A DNA stretch of 64,000 nucleotides from Piscibacillus salipiscarius JCM 13188 (GTDB lineage Bacteria > Bacillota > Bacilli > Bacillales > Alkalibacillaceae), in the NCBI RefSeq assembly GCF_001311865.1, contig NZ_BBCD01000003.1, positions 124,001 to 188,000 of the forward strand, given 5' to 3'. The notes under the pieces were generated by a model that saw only the letters and a list, made by a program, of their open reading frames with translations, searched no databases and was not told the origin of the DNA. Within the stretch, counting starts at the first letter, position 1; every line of letters begins with the position of its first letter. The translations under genes were made by a program, and so were the position numbers. This document shows, in pieces, positions 59,192-64,000 of this stretch.

Positions 59192-60138
59192 CTATTTAGG
59201 TTTTACTTCCCTTACTTCAATAGGATCAACTATTTGCTCAATTTGATTACGATGCTGTTCTAACCAATTAGGGAGTTTTAATTCCTCTCCAAGGTGTTCA
59301 AGTGATTCATCAGTATCAAACCCTGGGACATCTGTAGCTATTTCAAACAAAATACCGCCCCATTCACGGAAGTAAATCGATGTAAAATACTGACGGTCTA
59401 AAATATCAGTCGGCTGAAGCCCTTTATCTGAAATATAAGTCCGCCAGTCTTGCTGATCATCGTAGTCATCAGCACGAAAAGCGATATGGTGAACAGTGCC
59501 AGCTCCCATCTCACCTCTCGGAAAAGCTTTAACAGGAACGTCGATTTTATTACCAATATCACTTTTTGAACGGTACCTTAAGTACATATCCTCCTCAGCT
59601 ATCTTTTCAAAACCTAAACCTGACTCTAAAAGATCAGCTGTTTTACGAGGTGAACCTGAGTATAGAACAGCCCCTCCAAAACCTTTTATGGCAACATCTT
59701 TCGTTACACCATTAAATTCAAATGTATTTAACGGGCCTTCTTCTCTTTCAACTAGCTCTAATTTAAGACCATGTGGATCTTCAAATTTTAAATATTCTTC
59801 ATTGAACCGTGTTTCTTTCTCAGTTTCTATATGAAACTGGTTAAAGCGCTTTTCCCAAAATGGCATAGCCCCTTTTGGAATAGCGAATGTGGTATATCCA
59901 ACTTGACCAGAACCAACTCGCCCTTGTGGGATGTTCTTCCAAGGGAAAAATGTCAAAATCGTACCAGGGTTCCCTCGTTCATCACCAAAGTAAAATGGTA
60001 TGTGCCAGGATCATCAAAGTTTACCGTTTTCTTCACTAATCTTAAGCCAAGGACCCCTACATAAAAGTCAATATTCTCTTGGGATGGACCAGCAATCGCG
60101 GTAATATGATGCACGCCAGCTGTATGTTTATCTGTCAT
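59192..60138 (-). CDS. mhqO: Ring-cleaving dioxygenase MhqO-like, one frameshift
   Basis: Two-module extradiol-type VOC dioxygenase of about 316 residues. Module 1: GVHHITAIAGPSQENIDFYV; module 2: HHIAFRADDYDDQQDWRTYI and FTSIYFREWGGILFEIATD, with the metal His, His and Glu. The break near 59993 is in T4; one added T gives HFYFGDERGNPGTILTFFPW. ATG 60138 follows AAGGAGTC. In B. subtilis MhqO detoxifies hydroquinones under MhqR control; the upstream palindrome supports that here. Confidence 0.9.
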
Positions 60139-60157
60139 AAGGATGACTCCTTTCAAT

Positions 60158-60177
60158 TTATCTTGAATTCAAGATAA
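60158..60177. promoter_or_regulatory. Perfect 20-bp palindrome, candidate MhqR operator
   Basis: TTATCTTGAATTCAAGATAA lies 20 bases before the mhqO start. The B. subtilis MhqR box is an inverted repeat of the form ATCTCGAATTCGAGAT, so this differs at only one position per arm. Confidence 0.75.
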
Positions 60178-60307
60178 TTATACGCTTGAATTAACTCATT
60201 ATCAAATAGCCTGTTTATAATTACACATTCTATTCCAAAATAGTAGCTTTTAATTTTTCTAAATCTTTGATAAGTTTATGAAGACTACAGAGATAGGAAG
60301 TGATTAA

Positions 60308-61069
60308 ATGGACTTATTTAATGTTAAAGACAAAGTAGTTTTAATTTCCGGTTCAACTAGAGGATTAGGTTTAAGTGTCGCTCAAGGCTTCGCTGACAAC
60401 GGCGCTATAGTTATTATTAATGGACGGAAACAAAGTGATGTTGATTCAGTTGTTCATGAACTTAAAGAACAGGGAAATCAAGCTAAGGGGTATGCTTTCG
60501 ATGTTACGGCAAAAGAAGATGTCATAAATAATGTTAATAAAATCGAAAGTGAGGTTGGACCTATTAGCGTTCTAATTAATAACGCTGGAATACATAGACG
60601 CAATCCACTTGAGGAGCTAAGCTTGGATGATTGGCAAACAGTTTTAGATGTGAATCTAACATCAGCATTTAATCTTTCGCAAGCCGTCTTTCCTTATATG
60701 AAGGAACGTAACCACGGTAAAATTATTAATATAACTTCTCTAAATGCAGAGAAAGCAAGGCCAAATATTGCAAACTATTCTGCCGCGAAAGGCGGACTTA
60801 AAATGTTAACAAAATCAATGGCGACAGAATGGGGACCGTATAACATTCAAACAAATGCCATTGGTCCAGGATATTTCCAAACGGATATGACTGAAAAACT
60901 TGTACAAGATCCAGACTTTAATCAGTGGGTGAAAAGCGAAGTCCCATTACAACGCTGGGGAGTTCCAGAAGAGTTAATTGGAACAGCCATTTATTTAGCT
61001 TCGGACGCATCAAATTATGTCAATGGACATACCATCTATGTTGATGGTGGTTGGCAAGCATCATTATAA
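60308..61069 (+). CDS. SDR oxidoreductase, gluconate 5-dehydrogenase-like
   Basis: Classical SDR of 253 residues. Cofactor loop VLISGSTRGLGLSVAQG, NNAG in LINNAGIHRRNPLEEL, catalytic Ser in KIINITSLNAE and YSAAKGG (YxxxK). The sequence around IHRRNPLEEL, PNIANYSAAKGGLKMLTKSM and VNGHTIYVDGGWQASL is typical of gluconate 5-dehydrogenases and related sugar acid reductases. Intact, monocistronic. Confidence 0.9.
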   Translation: MDLFNVKDKVVLISGSTRGLGLSVAQGFADNGAIVIINGRKQSDVDSVVHELKEQGNQAKGYAFDVTAKEDVINNVNKIESEVGPISVLINNAGIHRRNPLEELSLDDWQTVLDVNLTSAFNLSQAVFPYMKERNHGKIINITSLNAEKARPNIANYSAAKGGLKMLTKSMATEWGPYNIQTNAIGPGYFQTDMTEKLVQDPDFNQWVKSEVPLQRWGVPEELIGTAIYLASDASNYVNGHTIYVDGGWQASL

Positions 61070-61082
61070 GGAATTTAAAACA

Positions 61083-61117
61083 CCCGTATTATGATTCTTT
61101 TGAAATCATAATACGGG
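61083..61117. terminator. Bidirectional terminator
   Basis: CCCGTATTATGATT / AATCATAATACGGG hairpin between the SDR gene and the convergent deaminase. Confidence 0.85.
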
Positions 61118-61139
61118 CTATTTTAATTAAGCCAATCTA

Positions 61140-61594
61140 TCAATTTTGATTAGACCACATTTCGTACGGATGTTGGTCAATTCCATCTGGCGTTATATGT
61201 TTAATCTCGATTGACTGATCTTCAATGGGTTTCTTAAGCTCTTCAAGTATGTCAGTGGACGATAATCCATACGGCTGCCCTTGTTCATATGAATAGGCAA
61301 AATAAATCTTGTCTATTTTCGCTGAATGCATAGCCGCCATACACATTGGGCAAGGTTGTCCACTTGCGTACATAACGGTTCCTTCTAAAAATGGTGATTT
61401 AAGTTTCTCATTAGCTCGTCTAATGACTAGCAATTCTGCATGGGCTGTAATGTCACATGTTTCATTCGTCTCATTTACACCTGTAGAGATGACCTCGCCA
61501 TCTTTTACTAAGACAGCTCCAAATGGTCTCCCACCATTTTTAACATTATTTGTGCTAACTCAATTGCCTGGCTTAAATACTTCTCATGTTCCAT
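61140..61594 (-). CDS. guaD: Guanine deaminase-like nucleoside deaminase, one frameshift
   Basis: Zinc deaminase of about 151 residues. MEHEKYLSQAIELAQ begins at 61594; A3 near 61551 should be A4, giving NNVKNGGRPFGAVLVKDG. TAHAEL (His and Glu) and QPCPMCMAAM (two Cys) bind zinc. Same length and pattern as B. subtilis GuaD. It converts guanine to xanthine. Followed upstream by the DUF1801 gene (13 bases), so probably one transcript. Confidence 0.85.
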
Positions 61595-61606
61595 CCAAAC
61601 CGCCCC

Positions 61607-62019
61607 CTATTTCGTTAGCTCGTTAATCGATCGTTGAATCATGTCACGTAGAACAGCTTCATCAACATCATCTAATTTATTGATGTAAATACAAGCTTTT
61701 CCCGTTTTATACTTTCCAAATTTCTCTAAGAGGTCTTCCATTTTTTCTATTCCTGACATTAAATATAGACTGAAATTTTGTTTGCGAGGGGAAAATCCTA
61801 CTAGCATCCATTCGCCTTCGTGGCCTGATTTGTATTTATACTGATACTTTCCAAATCCAATAATGCTGCTTCCCCACATTTTAGCTTCATATCCAGTTGT
61901 CTCACTAAACAAGTCCAATAACTTGTATGCATCTTCGCGTTTTTTTTTAGGTTGATCTACGCTTTCAATAAACTCAATAACACTATTATCATTTGTTTCG
62001 TCTTCAGTTCATATGCCAT
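61607..62019 (-). CDS. DUF1801 protein, one frameshift
   Basis: About 138 residues. MAYELKTK starts at 62019 after AGGAGG; A3 near 62001 should be A4, joining to TNDNSVIEFIESVDQPKKKR. YEAKMWGSSIIGFGKYQYKY and KQNFSLYLMSGIEKMEDLLE are typical of DUF1801/YdhG-like proteins. The A9 run near 61940-61948 is in frame. Function unknown. Confidence 0.82.
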
Positions 62020-62038
62020 GAAGAAGACCTCCTATATT

Positions 62039-62315
62039 TTATTCACCTACATAAACGTCTTGATACTCTTCTTTACTGCTAAGTTTTTTCTTCGCATAGG
62101 GACATGAAGCAGTGACCTTAAGGTCGTTTTTCACGTGCATATTCCACGACTGCTTTAACAAGTTTCCCTGCCATGCCTGTCCCTCTTAATTTTTCCGATA
62201 CCTCAGTATGGTCAATATCAATTGTCTGATTACCTTTGTCTTCAAACGTTATCATAGCATCTTTACTGTCTGCAGTTCCTACATAAAAGCCTTGATCATC
62301 ACGTTTAATATCCAT
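62039..62315 (-). CDS. YjdJ-type GNAT acetyltransferase, one frameshift
   Basis: About 92 residues, the short GNAT_acetyltran type: EDKGNQTIDIDHTEVSEKLR, GTGMAGKLVKAVVEYAREK as CoA loop, then KVTASCPYAKKKL with the conserved Cys-Pro. The break lies in the A5 run near 62129 (A6 expected). It starts two bases after the 48-residue membrane protein stop and is thus coupled to it. Confidence 0.85.
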
Positions 62316-62316
62316 T

Positions 62317-62463
62317 TCATATCACTCCTTTGAGTAAACTTAAACTCATATCTTCAATATATTGATTACGATCCATAAATGTAAATATCGCATACGTTAC
62401 AACCGCCATAATAGCGATAATGATTATAATGAGAAACACCATTTTCTTCCCATCAAATTTCAT
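62317..62463 (-). CDS. 48-residue single-span membrane protein
   Basis: MKFDGKKMVFLIIIIIAIMA opens a single membrane helix, followed by a short tail (TFMDRNQYIEDMSLS). AAGGAG is eight bases before the ATG. Its stop overlaps the ribosome region of the next gene. Not recognised; too short for usual gene finders. Confidence 0.65.
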   Translation of the reverse strand: MKFDGKKMVFLIIIIIAIMAVVTYAIFTFMDRNQYIEDMSLSLLKGVI

Positions 62464-62513
62464 GGCACTAACTCCTTCATCACTTTTCTTCTATTTTAAC
62501 AAGTTGAATTCAA

Positions 62514-63047
62514 TTAACCATTAAAAGCATTTGAATACTCCACAACACCTGATACATTCGTTAATGCTCCTTCTTCTAACTCTAATACCATGAACGCCTC
62601 GTCAGGCACATCAAACGGTGGATATATCTCATAGTCAGATGCTTTTTCAAAGCCAAATTTAGGGTAATACTCTGGGTGCCCTAGAACAATGACCGATTTA
62701 TAACCGTGGGCTTTGGACAACCTTAGTCCTTCAAGACACAATTGATTGCCTATTCCGTTTTTCTGATAATCAGGTAATACGGACACTGGTGCCAAAGCTA
62801 GCGAATCATGTTCCTGTTTCCCTTTTATTTTGACTTTTGTAAAAAGGATATGACCTACTATTTTATTAAGCTTCTGATCGATTGCTACCAGAGATAGTTC
62901 TGGTACAAAAGCATTCGATTTACGCAAACGATTAACGAGTTCATGTTCATCATGATCACTATTTTCTGCATCAAGAAATGCATCTTTTACGACATTTTCA
63001 GTTTCCATATAGTCATTCGGGTGCTCTTGCCTAATTGCAATATCCAA
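62514..63047 (-). CDS. GNAT acetyltransferase, YhbS-like
   Basis: A 177-residue GNAT. VPELSLVAIDQKLNKIVGHI, LAPVSVLPDYQKNGIGNQLC (CoA loop QKNGIG) and VIVLGHPEYYPKFGFEKASD are the YhbS family blocks. The start is a TTG at 63047. Substrate unknown. Intact. Confidence 0.87.
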   Translation of the reverse strand: MDIAIRQEHPNDYMETENVVKDAFLDAENSDHDEHELVNRLRKSNAFVPELSLVAIDQKLNKIVGHILFTKVKIKGKQEHDSLALAPVSVLPDYQKNGIGNQLCLEGLRLSKAHGYKSVIVLGHPEYYPKFGFEKASDYEIYPPFDVPDEAFMVLELEEGALTNVSGVVEYSNAFNG

Positions 63048-63107
63048 AATAACATCCCCATCTTCATATTTACTAACTATTCTAACATATCGACGAGTGA
63101 GTAGCTT

Positions 63108-63945
63108 TTAATGAAGCGGGTAAGGGAATTGATAAGATAAAACGGTAATCGTTAATAGAATGATTACAAGGTTAATTAAGGAAACCCGATACTCTTTCGC
63201 ACTTCTTAAATAGATGAATTGTAGAATGATTTGTGCTAGGAAATAGAATAAAACGAATAAAGCTAAAACTTTCCAAAAATCTCCTAAAGAAATGCTCTGC
63301 ATAAAAAAAGTCGTAAAAATAGTTACGCCCACACTTAAGACATTCGTCATAATTTTATAAGGCTTGGGTAATTCTTCTCGTTCAACTTTAGGTATCCCCG
63401 TCCAATACCTCACGAATTTATCAATCAGCACAATCCCAATGACAGTGACTATGAAGATAAAAATAAACAGCTGATTCCCATTTCTGATTCGATCCAGGTC
63501 ATAAATATATAGATTATCTATAGTATCATTAGCTAGCAATTTACCTGATTCAGAATGTAGTTTTACTTCAACAGCACCTTGATCAATGGCTGTAATAAAT
63601 TGTTGTTTATCAATTAGTACTTTTTAGTTGATATGAAACTGAATAAAAGCTTTCAGCCTGATGATCTATTTCAACAAACTCCTTTGCTACTTCATCACTA
63701 CCAGGGTAGCCCCCATAAATAGTTGGTTCACCATCTATTTGATTTGCAAGCCACTCATTATGTATATCAACTTCAAATTCAGCCATAATCGGTTCGTTTG
63801 TATGGTTTTCTATGTATAACCTTAAGGTTAAATCGTCTAACCATGACGTGACTTTCGTATCGTCTTGAAACGTAATAGCCCCTTCATCTTCAGCACAGCC
63901 CATAAATCCTAACAATAAGATTAATAACCACCAAATTCCTCGCAT
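63108..63945 (-). CDS. Lipoprotein fused to four-span membrane domain, one frameshift
   Basis: About 279 residues. MRGIWWLLILLLGFMGCAED has a lipobox-like FMGC at 63945; an extracellular beta domain follows (DDLTLRLYIENHTNEPIMAE). One added A in the A5 run near 63623 joins SVSYQLKK to VLIDKQQFITAID. The second half has four membrane segments with a DUF4181-like centre (GIPKVEREELPKPYKIMTNV). The lipid anchor plus membrane domain is an unusual mix. Identity of the C-terminal domain is a moderate guess. Confidence 0.65.
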
Positions 63946-64000
63946 CAAATCCCTACTTTTGTATCACTAAAATTTGTATTCTAAGAGATATTGTAACATG

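Noticed and set aside
1..64000. tRNA or rRNA genes, CRISPR arrays, insertion sequences, prophage
   Set aside because: I saw no cloverleaf-like sequences, conserved rRNA blocks, regular spaced repeats with unique spacers, transposase motifs or phage genes; the two 21-bp arrays are too short and degenerate for CRISPR.

Overview
The window is chromosomal DNA of a low-GC Gram-positive rod of the Bacillaceae. Support comes from AT-rich sequence, strong AGGAGG-type ribosome binding sites, TTG/GTG starts, and the gene set: EcsAB, SbcCD, HtpX, BrnQ, FosB, MhqO, a YjcZ-type small sporulation protein and a LnrJKLMN-like system. TRAP-TAXI and Na+/H+ antiporter genes fit a halotolerant or marine relative such as Halobacillus, Virgibacillus or Alkalibacillus, but the genus is inference. 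I see no rRNA, tRNA, CRISPR array, insertion sequence or prophage.

More than 30 genes are broken by single-base frameshifts. Nearly every one I resolved lies in a short homopolymer and is repaired by adding (more rarely removing) one base, so I read them as uncorrected sequencing or assembly errors. Such genes are given below as one CDS over the full span, with the break positions noted.

Layout. 1-5.2 kb (minus): CPA1 antiporter (cut by the window edge), DUF456 protein, ecsAB, a P-loop kinase, an SDR and a double-psi-barrel/DUF3889 protein. 5.3-6.3 kb: htpX. 6.4-12.1 kb (minus): sensor kinase, regulator, ABC ATPase, two ABC-2 permeases and a VC0807-type membrane protein, in the order of the B. 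subtilis lnrJKLMN linearmycin-resistance locus. 12-19.7 kb: transporter, FMN reductase, sigma-70-like factor, CBS-YciI-reductase operon, an acyl-reductase-like SDR, three tiny basic proteins and a DnaA-box cluster. 20-27 kb: brnQ with a candidate CodY box, methyltransferase, Nudix, sbcDC. 27-31 kb (minus): TRAP-TAXI operon. 31-38.8 kb: GNAT, methyltransferase, an ABC-F resistance ATPase with an elaborate leader, a DISM-7TM-GGDEF cyclase, an Mrr-like membrane protein, SIMPL, fosB. 38.9-51.5 kb: lipoprotein, HIT, HD, HAD, several GNATs, an aminoglycoside nucleotidyltransferase, a thermonuclease and small membrane proteins. 51.6-64 kb: EcsC, flavin reductase, esterase, YjiH, DHA2 efflux pump, mhqO with a perfect 20-bp operator palindrome, SDR, guanine deaminase, GNATs and a lipoprotein.

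The genes are mostly housekeeping, envelope-stress and intrinsic-resistance functions (Lnr-like pump, ABC-F, FosB, nucleotidyltransferase, phosphinothricin-type acetyltransferase, DHA2 pump, MhqO). The most unusual signals are non-coding: the DnaA-box cluster at 18.8-19.04 kb, two 21-bp-period repeat arrays each placed just past a terminator, the ABC-F leader, and hairpins that contain the start codon or Shine-Dalgarno sequence of the next gene.
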